Assembly: GCA_021324115.1 (NCBI GenBank)
Contig: JAJPJS010000025.1
Location: 19,661 to 83,660 of the forward strand
Direction of reading: 5' to 3'
DNA from: Nitrososphaerota archaeon
GTDB taxonomy: Archaea; Thermoproteota; Nitrososphaeria; Conexivisphaerales; DTJL01
DNA: 64,000 nucleotides
A program made the translations under genes and the position numbers. Position 1 is the stretch's first letter. The number at the start of each line of letters is the position of its first letter. Positions 31,761 to 40,782 of this stretch are shown piece after piece. The notes under the pieces are model-generated. The model was not told the DNA's origin. It was given only the letters and a program-made list of their open reading frames with translations, and ran no database searches.

Positions 31761-32254
31761 TAACCCACAGTCAAATTCTCCTCCTGTTCCTTTGAAGATG
31801 TTACGAGCAAATGATAATAATCATGCGATATAAACGCCAGTATCACGCGTTCTCAAGAAAGGTGGTTCCGATGTCGCATTTGAATTGAACAGTTTTGGGG
31901 TTCGAGCCCGATGGGTAGTGGGTCAATCTCCTCAGATCGCTTGTGCCCTTGGATACGCAACTGAAAGGGAGGTCAATTTATGTCGATTCCGACTTCGATG
32001 GTAAGTTTTGGTATGGCCCCACAATGGGGCATACGCTTGAACTTTGGAGGTTTCGTTTGATGACTTCGTACAGAAAACGAAGAGCAGCAAGGGGGATGAG
32101 AGGTAATGGAAGGTTTGACGAATCCATTTCAAGATTTGACGAACATGACGCACACATCTTACGAGACTTAGAAGAGGAATGAGCTATCTGCGTCGACAGA
32201 TGAAGAAACCAAATTACTCGAAGGGGTATTTGAAACGAATTCATCCTCATTTCG
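31761..32254. other. Region after tRNA-Glu, start of the accessory island
   Basis: One 79-codon frame at 31943-32182 (+) has a charged C-terminal half (YRKRRAARG, RFDESISRFDEHDAHI) and might be a small gene, but it has no promoter or SD and overlapping minus-strand frames are equally long. No RNA gene or repeat of the tRNA-Glu 3' end was found. Confidence 0.3.
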
Positions 32255-32530
32255 CTAATCGCGTATTTCTACTAGGTGACTAACAAATATTCGCCCCTTT
32301 TCTGTTAAGGTATATGTTGTCTGAACTGGCTGCGTCTGTTTTACTTCGCGTTCGATTAGCCCATATATTTGCAGTTGGCTTAGCGGGTTAGTCAGTGTGC
32401 TTCTTGATTTGACGACGCCGGACAGGAGTTCGCTATATCGTGCGTTGTCCTTTTCTGCTAGCCGTAAGAGGATTCTAACGTCGCTTAGCTCAAGAAGAGT
32501 GCGCTTCGACCTAAACCAGTGAGCAAGCAT
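32255..32530 (-). CDS. Winged-helix transcriptional regulator
   Basis: 91 residues. A winged-helix pattern: LSDVRILLRLAEKDNARYSE...TLTNPLSQLQIYGLIEREVK then a wing and TYTLTEKGRIFVSHL. It resembles MarR/HxlR/ArsR-type single-domain regulators. It is divergent from the ATPase gene across a 40-bp gap that includes GATTTAAAT-type TATA sequence, so it may regulate the AAA-PIN pair and itself. No effector site is visible. Confidence 0.75.
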   Translation of the reverse strand: MLAHWFRSKRTLLELSDVRILLRLAEKDNARYSELLSGVVKSRSTLTNPLSQLQIYGLIEREVKQTQPVQTTYTLTEKGRIFVSHLVEIRD

Positions 32531-32570
32531 TTAAATCCTAGCCAATTTTCATTGTTTCCGGTTCCTATCC

Positions 32571-33824
32571 GTGATTGATTCAATAAGGATAACGAACTAC
32601 AAAAGCATTGAGGAGGCGACAATAGAAACACCTCTAATCACTCTCCTCGTTGGACCAAACGGCTCTGGAAAGTCATCAGCCATTCAGGCTCTCGGCATAC
32701 TCAAGAACTTCTTCTTAAATTCGAATAGGAGTCTTGATGACATACTAAATCTTGGCTACCTCAGACTTGGCAATCACTCCGACGTTGTATTCAGACACGA
32801 CAATACTCGTGTAATCGAATTTGAGGCCAGACTCTCCGACGGGGAATCACATTTGGCATACACTTTAGGTTTTGGTCCGAGTAACAAAGGCACTTCCAAG
32901 ATACAATTGTTAGTGCAAGGTAGTCAGGCGTTTGAGGTCAGCTTCACGATTCCCTATGCACAAAATACTTTTGATAAGAAGCCAATGCTCATACGTCAAA
33001 AACAAGGTGATACGATCACTGAAAGGCAATGTACGTTGATTTGGAATGGTATAACGATGTCAGTGGAGCCAGCCGAGCTTTCTAACGTGCCGTATGTTCA
33101 AACCATGATGCGAACGCATCTGGATTCATTCCTTGGCATTTACATTGTGCCTCCAACCACGGCCTTCGTGAACAGTCTTTATTCAGTTGTGGGCGTTCCG
33201 GACAAGAAAACTCTGCTCAGCATTCCTGACAGCACTCTCGTAACAATGCTTATGCAGGACAGTGACTTGGAGGAAGCTGCCTCGAGCTACATGGAAGCAA
33301 CCTTTGGGGTCAGGAATGTCGCACCAAGATATTCAACGTACCCGAATATCTCAGTGGAAGTCGGTCGGAAAAGGTTCAAAGTCAATGTCGTCAATGAAGG
33401 ATTTGGTCTGAACCGAAGCCTTTTCCTGCTTGCCACGTTGCTTACTGTTCCAAAGCGCTCAACTATCGCTGTCGAGGAGCCAGAAAATCACCTCCACCCT
33501 AGGGCCCAGGGGGAGTTAGCCCGCCAGCTCGTAGTAATTGCTCAGGAACAGGCAAAGCAACTTGTCATCACGACTCATAGTGAACATATGTTGCTCGGAT
33601 TCCTGAGCGCTGTCTCAAAAGGTAACTTGAAACCTTCCCAAATAGCAGTATATTTCTGCGAACTAGAGCCTTCTCAAATGCGAAGTCGTTTCGCAAGGGC
33701 AGAGATTAATGAACTAGGTCAAGTAAAAGGCGGTTTGAAGGATTTCTTCGAGGTAGACGTTGAAGCTCTTTCAGACATCTTCAAAAGCTTGGAGGAAACA
33801 AAACTTGCAGATAACAGTGGATGA
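32571..33824 (+). CDS. AAA_15/OLD-like ATPase of a two-gene module
   Basis: 417 residues. N-terminal IRITNYKSIEEATIET, Walker A GPNGSGKS (28-35), Walker B VEEPENHLHPRAQ (Glu302-Glu303), signature-like region upstream, and switch TTHSEHML (about 333-340). This ABC/SMC-like architecture without a coiled coil is found in OLD-type and other defence ATPases, but no Toprim nuclease domain follows. The start is GTG 32571. The downstream PIN-like gene overlaps it by 20 nt, implying co-translation and a complex. Confidence 0.85.
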   Translation: MIDSIRITNYKSIEEATIETPLITLLVGPNGSGKSSAIQALGILKNFFLNSNRSLDDILNLGYLRLGNHSDVVFRHDNTRVIEFEARLSDGESHLAYTLGFGPSNKGTSKIQLLVQGSQAFEVSFTIPYAQNTFDKKPMLIRQKQGDTITERQCTLIWNGITMSVEPAELSNVPYVQTMMRTHLDSFLGIYIVPPTTAFVNSLYSVVGVPDKKTLLSIPDSTLVTMLMQDSDLEEAASSYMEATFGVRNVAPRYSTYPNISVEVGRKRFKVNVVNEGFGLNRSLFLLATLLTVPKRSTIAVEEPENHLHPRAQGELARQLVVIAQEQAKQLVITTHSEHMLLGFLSAVSKGNLKPSQIAVYFCELEPSQMRSRFARAEINELGQVKGGLKDFFEVDVEALSDIFKSLEETKLADNSG

Positions 33825-34254
33825 ATGGTTGGTAGAATACCTTTCTCCAGCCTCTGAAGCTTCCAAGGTGGAACAAGCTCATGCTTTTACGGAAAGAGTG
33901 AAGAGAAAGTGTGACAAGATGGTCTTTACTTCTGAGCATTTGAGGAGATTCCGGTCCAGGTCTGAGCGCTTTAGACGTGAGGTTAATGATGCCTACTACT
34001 TCCCACTTGTGCTGAGGCCGCTTACTCTATTGCTATATAATTCAGATAAGGTTCAATTGTGTGCGGCAGCTAAATTGCCAGACAATGCTCAGATTCCTGA
34101 AGATGATGTTCCTATCGTTCAATCTCTGATGCTGTGCGAGTCAAAGACTTTGATTACTACTGACGAGAGACTGGTTCAAGCCATAAAGCGTGAACTGGCG
34201 CAGCACGAGGTTAAGTGCGTTACCCCCAAAGAGTATATTGACGATGCTCGATAA
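33805..34254 (+). CDS. PIN-like putative nuclease partner of the ATPase
   Basis: 149 residues from TTG 33805, which follows GGAGG (33791-33795) by 9 nt. The N-terminal strand is QITVDEWLVEYL (Asp6). The C-terminal part reads EDDVPIVQSLMLCESKTLITTDERL, the usual order of the PIN-fold acidic residues (D...TxDxxL). A basic helix-rich stretch (FTERVKRKCDK, FRSRSERFRREV) lies between. Predicted metal-dependent RNase or nicking nuclease. Its overlap with the ATPase gene suggests a toxin or effector controlled by that ATPase. Confidence 0.65.
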   Translation: MQITVDEWLVEYLSPASEASKVEQAHAFTERVKRKCDKMVFTSEHLRRFRSRSERFRREVNDAYYFPLVLRPLTLLLYNSDKVQLCAAAKLPDNAQIPEDDVPIVQSLMLCESKTLITTDERLVQAIKRELAQHEVKCVTPKEYIDDAR

Positions 34255-34597
34255 TCAGATGTATGAAACTGCTGTTCGGAAAACCCACCATTTATAACCT
34301 ATCTGGGGGCCAATCCCACAGGATTTGGACTCGGGTAGACGACAACCACACATGGCGAGCTTTTTTTCCTCAATTGATGAATTAATCATAAACCCTGATG
34401 AATGACCAAAAATCAAGAGTCATGGTCTTTTGGTTCCGTTTTAAAGGGATACCTCCCAGATTGACATGATCAGAAAAGATGAAGATGTCACTATTAGAGA
34501 GTCCGACTTATTCTGAAAGGCCTGATCGATGCCGCCCTGGAAGAGATCAGGCGGGTCAAGAGGCAGACGGCTATAAGGTGAAATGCTCTTTCTGGGT
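34255..34597. other. Intergenic region between the PIN gene and the integrase pseudogene
   Basis: No gene is recognised. A 7-bp inverted repeat ACCAAAA/TTTTGGT (34405-34411 and 34428-34434) could be a terminator after the PIN gene or part of a decayed element end. Confidence 0.35.
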
Positions 34598-35850
34598 TCA
34601 GTAGCTCTCTTCGGCCAGATTCTTTGTGAGTCTGTCGAGCACATCCTGAACGTGCAGGAGGTTCCTCTCATGGTTCTCCCTCCTCACCCTCTGCTCTTCT
34701 AACATTATGGACGTCGTGGCTGGCTCCCGAAGGTTGGTCGCACAGCTTCCGAAGAACTTCTGGGATGGGTGGTTCGCTGCTCCGAACCTGGGGCAATTCA
34801 AGAGCTGTGGGGCTGGCTTCTCCACATCGCCACCCGCATATGCCTCCGTCGTTTTTTCCTGAGGACGATTCCGGATTGGTGAAGGTAGACCCTTGGTACC
34901 TTCGACCCGATCTACCACCCGAACTTCGGGCAGAGCCGAGATTCGGTGAAACCGAGCCCGGCGTCCCTCGTCGTGGCAGTACGCATGAACAGGTAGGGAG
35001 TTAGCTTCTCCTTGCCTCTTATCTTCGCCTTCACAGCGTTCTCTCGAAGGGACTTGATCAGGGCTCCATATATCCAGGGCCTGTGCATGAAGTTCGTGGT
35101 GAAGGAGAGCTACAGCGCGGAATGAGGATCATCACTGAAGGGCTAGATGTCTATCTACTTCGACACCAGAGGGACAGGCTCTACCAGGGACACGAGCCTC
35201 TCTCCCGTCTTCCCTCCTGCATGCCCGAGCATCGACACCACATCTTCACCGTCGAAGATTACGTTGCCAACCATCATCTGGAGCAGCTCTCCAGGCCTAG
35301 GCTCAACTTCGTCCATCAGTGCTATGCATGCCTTGAACATTAGGTGGGTGTCCCGCTGGATGAGCAGGTTCACCTCCGATTCCGACAAGAGGTCGCTAGG
35401 CAGGAAATTCGCGTTTGGCTTGACAGTAGTTGACAAGTCTTCGACTTATAAGGGGGTATTGCTTTCTCTTCCTCCATCTGACGTATTCGTCGGGAGGAGC
35501 ACTTGCTCACCGAAGGAACCTCTTCAGGATTATTACTAAGTCCCTTCTGGTGTTCGGGGTGTAGCTGCTCCTCTCAGTCAGCCAGATGGAGAAGGAGTCT
35601 ATTCCATGTTTCGTGACTCCGTAGAGAGATTCTCAGCTCAGTTCCTCCAACCTAAGCGAAACTACTTTCAGGTGGTAGACATACTTGGCCACGCGCCCCA
35701 GGCTCAGCTGCTGGCTTCTCAGCAGGTTGCTGAGCCCAAGTATGAGCCCCTTGTCACGAACGTCAATGTCGGAGTCCCGCACGAGTCGAAGAGCCAGCAG
35801 TAGCCTCTTCGCATACCCATGTATGTCTATCCTCTCCACATTTGGAGAGG
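34598..35850 (-). pseudogene. Tyrosine integrase pseudogene
   Basis: Fragments of one integrase can be read on the minus strand in shifting frames. N-terminal core-binding part near 35650-35840 (GYAKRLLLALRLVRDSDIDV). Next segment near 35530-35615 (LYGVTKHGIDSFSIWLTERS), then stops. Catalytic Arg segment at 35155-35436 (VEPRPGELLQM, GGKTGERLV). A degraded box II near 34960 (PYLFMRTATTRDAGLGFTES). A C-terminal zinc-ribbon remnant at 34700-34850 (CPRFGAANHPSQKFFGSCAT: two of four cysteines lost). Frameshifts, stops and lost catalytic residues show it is dead. It is a different integrase from the tRNA-Cys element's. Confidence 0.85.
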
Positions 35851-36792
35851 TCTTCTCGCCCTTGTAACGTGCAAGAGAACCGATCCCTGGGTAGGCGTTC
35901 CCGGCAGGAGCACCAGTATCTTGTCGTTTTGCCTCGATAAAGATAAAATTGTGTCTGCTAATATCTTCGTCAAAGCGCCAAACCTGAAAAACCATTCCTA
36001 TAATCTTACAATCAACTACTACGCTTGGTCTCTCCAATTTGTGACAGACGAAGAGACCGACTTTTTTCTGTAGTTATCCAACCGTCTCACTCTTGGCTAG
36101 TGTGTTCTCTTCGCAAATTCGGATTTTTCCAACCTGGTACCCGAGACATATTCCAACACTAGGTATGCCATCGTCAATACGGTCGGTGTTCTAGCTGCGC
36201 CAACGGGTCCAGAGAGTTCAAACGCACTTTTTTCTTCTCTATCAGATTCATACAAATGAATCAACGTTATGACCCCGGCTTCCAATCCTATATCATATTA
36301 TCAAATATCATTGGTTGGTAAATCAATCGTGGTTCTCAGAGTAAACAGGTATTCAATATAGAACTGAAAATAAGGTTCTGTCTCGGGTCAGGCGGATTCT
36401 TCTGACCGTCATCGTAATTAGTTCCTGTCTGCTTTTGTCGAGAGAACATCCCGAAACGGAATACGTATGCTAGGACGATTATGATGGCTGTAACAACAAG
36501 GATCAAAGCAATTTTTTCTGTAGTAAAGATCACCAACTATTGCAGTCAGCTCAATTGCTGGTCTTTCATAGAACGATATTAAAGAGTTACGTCGCACTTG
36601 CGGATGGTGAACCTGCACATCAATATGAAGAATGCTCGCCTGTGGGATTGTAGAAAACTGCAAACGATCGAAGATAATAGACGAGTGGAAAAATCAATAA
36701 CTCTGTTGCCTAAAACGAGATCGAAAGATATTCTTTATTTGATTTCCGTGTTTGATTCCAATATTACCTTTTCTTAAATCTAATGTTCAAAC
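35851..36792. other. Noncoding or decayed stretch of the island
   Basis: No intact gene is convincing. A 66-codon minus frame at 36336-36536 has one TM-like segment (IALILVVTAIIIVLAYVFRF) and could be a small membrane protein. A 62-codon minus frame at 36097-36285 (FELSGPVGAARTPTVLTMAY) looks like a winged-helix fragment. Both have low support. Composition is A/T-richer than the flanking core genes. Confidence 0.35.
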
Positions 36793-37323
36793 GTGCATCA
36801 ATCCATTTGCAGCAATGTGCCAGTAAGCAATGCAAGCCCTTTGATCCATTTAGCTAGGCTAGGAAAACTTGCCTATACCAGAGAGGCATATGATTCTTTA
36901 ATTATACCTCCTGCCGTAAGGACCGAGACCATAGAGAGAGGAATGGCAGAAGGATACACCGATGCCTCGCTCTTGGAAAATCTTGAATCTGAAGGTTGGC
37001 TGAGAACTAGAAATCTATCGAATGAATCAAGAAAGCCTGCCCACGACCTGGCCGAGGTTGTGGGAAGGGGTGAGGCCGAGGCCATATCTACGGCTGTCGA
37101 ACTGAAGGAAAGGCTGTCCATGGATGACCATAAAGGAAGAAGGATTGCCAACTTCCACACGGTCCGGACCTCAAAAACGTTGGGAATTATGCTCGAATTG
37201 CTCGTAAACAGAACCATCACAATATTTGAGTACAAAAGGAATGTCAAGATTTACTCGTCTCACGGTTGGATAAGCGCAGAAGTAATGCAGGAGTATTTAG
37301 AAAGGGGGGAAAGATTTGAGTGA
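36793..37323 (+). CDS. PIN-domain protein of the DUF3368 family (toxin)
   Basis: 176 residues. N-terminal PVSNASPLIHLARLGKL, central IPPAVRTETIERGMAEG, then VGRGEAEAISTAVELKERLS, MDDHKGRRIANF and TLGIMLELL. This is the DUF3368 PIN-fold order. These proteins are VapC-like RNase toxins paired with UPF0175 antitoxins. Asn rather than Asp in the SNASP motif is common in this family as I recall it, so it is not taken as inactivation. The partner antitoxin gene starts inside this gene's last codons. Confidence 0.8.
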   Translation: MHQSICSNVPVSNASPLIHLARLGKLAYTREAYDSLIIPPAVRTETIERGMAEGYTDASLLENLESEGWLRTRNLSNESRKPAHDLAEVVGRGEAEAISTAVELKERLSMDDHKGRRIANFHTVRTSKTLGIMLELLVNRTITIFEYKRNVKIYSSHGWISAEVMQEYLERGERFE

Positions 37324-37636
37324 AAGAATATCGTTCGTAATACCCAAGCGCCTCAGAAAGTCTTTTCTAGAACTGCAGGAACTTACGGGATAAGATCAAT
37401 CAACCCTGTTGAGGAAGTTGTTGGCCAAGGGGATTGCTGATATAAAGTTAGAAATTGCAATTGAACGGTATACCGACGATAAAGCATCGCTGGAACAGGG
37501 ATCCGACTTGGCAGGGGTTTCATTGTGGAGATTTCTGGACGAGCTACGCGAAAGGAATGTTCGACTAAAGTACACTTTGCAAGATGCCGAAGCTGAAGTC
37601 GAAAATTTGCCCTTAAAAAAGAGAGGTGACAGCTAG
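37316..37636 (+). pseudogene. UPF0175-like antitoxin gene interrupted by an in-frame TAA
   Basis: From TTG 37316 the frame reads MSERISFVIPKRLRKSFLEL then QELTG, TAA at 37391-37393, and continues in the same frame with LLRKLLAKGIADIKLEIAIE, SDLAGVSLWRFLDELRERNV and RLKYTL. The second part is the UPF0175 pattern (small helical antitoxin with HTH). There is no frameshift, only the stop codon. It overlaps the toxin gene's end by 8 nt. TTG 37409 could give a truncated product. Probably inactivated. Confidence 0.7.
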
Positions 37637-37757
37637 CCGTACAACAGATAACTCGAGTATCGAATCGCTGGAAGGGTAAGTTTCTTGACAATTGTGGAGG
37701 CCATATTTTAAACCATTAGAAATTTAATGAAACTTCATTTGGAGCTTGCAATACGGT

Positions 37758-37785
37758 TGCAAATGAATATATATATCTATTTGCA
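37758..37785 (+). promoter_or_regulatory. Palindromic operator around a TATA box before the AAA_14 pseudogene
   Basis: TGCAAAT (37758-37764) and ATTTGCA (37779-37785) flank an ATATATATAT run. Two more TTGCAA/CTGCAA half-sites lie on either side. The TATA centre is about 26 nt before the presumed gene start near 37798. Confidence 0.5.
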
Positions 37786-37797
37786 GTATAGCTGCAA

Positions 37798-39054
37798 TTA
37801 GAAACCTTCAATCCATGGTGGAGGAATGAACCAGATAATACTGTAGAAGCGTGGGAAAGTGCTGCAGTAAGATGGTTCCCTGAGGAGATACTGAACCTTT
37901 CGCTGAAACCATTTTCACTGAATTTCCTGTCGGGACCAAGACAGGTGGGTAAGACAACTGCTCTCAAGCTTCTTATAGACAGGATAGTTAGAAGAGGGAG
38001 GAAAGAATCTGTATTCTACTACTCCTGCGATGAACTGGTAGACTACAGGGAGCTAGGAGAAGTGCTTGATACATATCTGAATAGTGCTCTGGGACGATCC
38101 ACAAAGCAAAGGATGATATTTCTTGACGAAATAACGTTTGTAGAAGAATGGTGGAGAGCGCTTAAGGTGAGGATAGACAACGGCAAACTCAGGAATGATG
38201 TGGTCACTGTCACTGGCTCTGCAAGCCTGTAGCTTCTTGAGGAGAGAGAAAGGTTTCCAGGAAGAAGAGGTAACGGTAGAAATGTTGTTATATGCCCAAG
38301 GTCTTTTTCACAATACATCGAAATACTGAGCAACATAAAGCCTTCGAGGGGTGATTCGCTCGACGAAGCAGAAAGGAGAATGGAAGCCAATGCAGTTTAC
38401 GCGGAAACACTGTCAACACTCATGGAGAGCTACATTAAAACAGGAGGCTTTCCACGGGGTATAATAGACGTAAAGGAAAGGGGCAAAGCGAGCGAATCAA
38501 CCATAAGGTCCTTCTTGGACTCGGTTAGAAGTGACTGGACCAAGGCAGGGAGAAGTGACAGGTACATGAAGGAGTTACTTGCCTACATTCTGCAAGCTAG
38601 GTCTACTCCCATCAGTTGGCTCAGCATATCAAAGGAAACGTCGCTTGCCTCTCCGCATACAGCACAAGTCTATGTTGAGACTCTAGAGAAATTGCTTGTT
38701 GCACTGACTTTAGAATTCATTTCACCAGGGGGAAGAGTAATGCCCAGAAAGAACAGGAAGATACACTTTTCAGACCCTCTTGCCTATCTTGCATTAGCAT
38801 CCTTCGCAAGAGTGAGCATAGATAAACCTGCCATGGGCGAAGGCATAGTTGCCTCACATCTATCGAGAAACTGGGAAGTCTATTACTGGAAAAACGGCTC
38901 TGAAGTTGATGCAATAGTTAAGCAGCAAGGAAGATTGATCGGTATAGAGACGAAGTGGGGATTCAAGAAAGGAAGCAGACCCAGGCATCTGAGCAAGTAT
39001 GTCGTACTTGACAAGAAAAAGGTACCGCTATTTCTCGCTTCTCTTCCACCTTGA
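37798..39054 (+). pseudogene. AAA_14/DUF4143 ATPase interrupted by an in-frame TAG
   Basis: One continuous frame of 419 codons. N-terminal ETFNPWWRNEPD, RWFPEEIL, SLNFLSGPRQVGKTT (Walker A), FYYSCDELVDYRELGEV, IFLDEITFVEEWWRALK (Walker B), TGSASL, then TAG at 38230-38232. The same frame continues LLEERERFPGRRG and the DUF4143 C-terminal half, including HFSDPLAYLAL and VDAIVKQQGRLIGIETKWG. The expected start codon position reads TTA, not TTG/ATG. One nonsense codon plus a lost start indicates recent inactivation of an otherwise full-length gene. Confidence 0.85.
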
Positions 39055-39300
39055 CTTCTGGCATGTTTATGCTGGCGCAGCTGACATCCTCCGCCATCTT
39101 TGGATGTGCGATTCCCGATACGTAGGCGCTCTTCGGGCTGCTTCATCCAATGATATTGTGTGCTTTGTCCGCGAAGGCACGCTCTGCGGCCTGTCTTTAG
39201 AGATCCCTGCCCGCTGGAATCGGGGGATTTTGAGCAGGTCAGAGATGACTGTCTGGCTTACATGAAAGCGTGGTAGGACCGCACTAGAGTCGAAAGGATC
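39055..39300. other. Short noncoding gap at the island end
   Basis: No gene, RNA or repeat is recognised between the AAA_14 pseudogene and the MFS gene. Confidence 0.4.
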
Positions 39301-40728
39301 TTACCCACTCTTGATGACCCTTCTATTCATTACTTCCTTCGCTAAGAACGAGACGAGAGTGGACGCCGTGAAGATGACTGTCACCACCCAGAATACGTCG
39401 CCGAATGCCTGCGCCGTAGGAAGGGAGACCACCTTGTCTCCAAGCACCACGGTCGTCGCGTACGTTGACAATATCGAGGCAGAAATTGCGGGGGCAATGC
39501 TCTGCCCGACATTGAAGAACACTTGGTTGATAGATGTTATGGCGCCCATCTCCGCAGGCTTCGCAGACAGGACAAGGAGGACCTGGCGAGGGACGAGTAT
39601 CATGACAAAACCGAGGGCGACTATCGATACATATTCTGGTATCTGGATGGCGCTCGACTCGGTCGTCAGCAGGACAGACCCGATGACTCCTATCCCACCG
39701 CCGAGGAACAGGAATGGTTTGACGCCGAACCTAGAGTTCAGCATCCCAAGAGGATAGGAGACTGCCAGAACGACGACGGCAAAGGGTAGGACGTAGAGTC
39801 CTGTGGCGACGATGTCAAAACCGTAGCCTGAAGGAGGGACGTCCTCCAACTTGTAGACCAGCGATGCAAAGCTCAGCACGATGGCCGCCCCCGCGTTGAA
39901 CGCCAGAACATTCGAGACCCAGACGTTACGGGCCCTGAGTTGGTGGAAATCCAGAAGTGGTTGCCCAACCTTCTTTTCGACGATGGCCAGAGGAAGGATG
40001 AGGAAGAGTCCCAACGAAAGTAAGGTGATGATGGGTGTCGACTTCCACCCCCAGCTTGCCCCCTGTGAAAGACCTAAAACGATCATGGCGAGGGACGAGC
40101 CAAGGAAGATCGATCCAAGGTAGTCCAGCTTGGCTCCCGCATTCCGGTAGGGGGATTCCCTCACCTGAAGAAAGGTAAGGATCGTCAGGGCAATTATAAT
40201 CGGAGTCGCAATGTGATAGTTCGCCTGCCACCCCCAATAGTTGGAAACAAAAGCGCCGACGGATAAACCCAATCCGATCCCGGCGAATGTCATCCCCGCG
40301 ATGAGCGCCTGCGCCTTCGGTATCATCTCCCTCGGGTACTCCTCCCTTGCGAGGCTGAAGGCGAGTGGGCTGATGGCTATGCCAACCCCCTGAAACGTCC
40401 TTGAAATGAGAAGTGTCGTAAAGTTTGGAACGAAAGAAGTCGAGACCACCATGACAGAATATGCTGACAACACGTAGAGCAGCACCTTCCTCTTACCGTA
40501 GATGTCCCCCAGCTTGCCGACGACCGGGGTGAGTGCCACCCCGAATACGGTGTAGAGCGAGAGTATCAGCGACACATGACCCAGGGGGACTCCATACTGG
40601 AGCAGAATCTTTGGGGTCGAGGGGGTCATCATCAGCTCTATGTAGAAGACTATCAGGACTGTTGCCCCGAACAGGAGGAGCGTTCTATTGGCGTATTCCG
40701 GATCAAACCTCTGTTCTTTGGTATCCAT
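39301..40728 (-). CDS. MFS drug exporter (EmrB/QacA-like, 14 TM)
   Basis: 475 residues with about 14 hydrophobic segments. The motif A loop is GKLGDIYGKRKVLLY (about 71-85), between TM2 and TM3, and a motif C-like GIGLGLSVGAF is in TM5. EmrB/QacA proteins export amphipathic drugs using the proton gradient. ATG 40728. It is divergent from an HxlR-type regulator with a 19-bp palindrome between them, so it is almost certainly regulated by it. Confidence 0.9.
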   Translation of the reverse strand: MDTKEQRFDPEYANRTLLLFGATVLIVFYIELMMTPSTPKILLQYGVPLGHVSLILSLYTVFGVALTPVVGKLGDIYGKRKVLLYVLSAYSVMVVSTSFVPNFTTLLISRTFQGVGIAISPLAFSLAREEYPREMIPKAQALIAGMTFAGIGLGLSVGAFVSNYWGWQANYHIATPIIIALTILTFLQVRESPYRNAGAKLDYLGSIFLGSSLAMIVLGLSQGASWGWKSTPIITLLSLGLFLILPLAIVEKKVGQPLLDFHQLRARNVWVSNVLAFNAGAAIVLSFASLVYKLEDVPPSGYGFDIVATGLYVLPFAVVVLAVSYPLGMLNSRFGVKPFLFLGGGIGVIGSVLLTTESSAIQIPEYVSIVALGFVMILVPRQVLLVLSAKPAEMGAITSINQVFFNVGQSIAPAISASILSTYATTVVLGDKVVSLPTAQAFGDVFWVVTVIFTASTLVSFLAKEVMNRRVIKSG

Positions 40729-40734
40729 GTCGTC

Positions 40735-40753
40735 AACTATACTTAGTATAGTT
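40735..40753 (+). promoter_or_regulatory. 19-bp palindromic operator between MFS exporter and HxlR regulator
   Basis: AACTATACT and AGTATAGTT are perfect 9-bp arms around one T. Flanking GTCAACTAT (40732-40740) and ATAGTTGAC (40779-40787) form a second, longer-range pair, the latter overlapping the regulator's start codon. GTTTATAAGG (40751-40760) is the regulator's TATA box, about 27 nt before TTG 40783. Confidence 0.75.
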
Positions 40754-40782
40754 TATAAGGAAGTAAGGGTCAAAAGGGATAG

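Noticed and set aside
31890..31920. GGGGTTCGAGCCCGA resembling a tRNA T arm
   Set aside because: The rest of a tRNA is absent and the stem does not pair correctly with a standard T loop.
34405..34434. ACCAAAA/TTTTGGT as insertion sequence termini
   Set aside because: Arms are only 7 bp, close together, and no transposase is nearby; a terminator is more likely.
36793..37323. Asn in the SNASP motif of the DUF3368 protein as evidence of an inactive toxin
   Set aside because: Asn at this position is, to my knowledge, frequent in DUF3368 proteins, so it does not show loss of function.
38230..38232. TAG read as pyrrolysine
   Set aside because: TAG ends the thermosome and other genes here, no pyl genes are visible, and neighbouring genes also carry nonsense codons. 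Simple inactivation is more likely.
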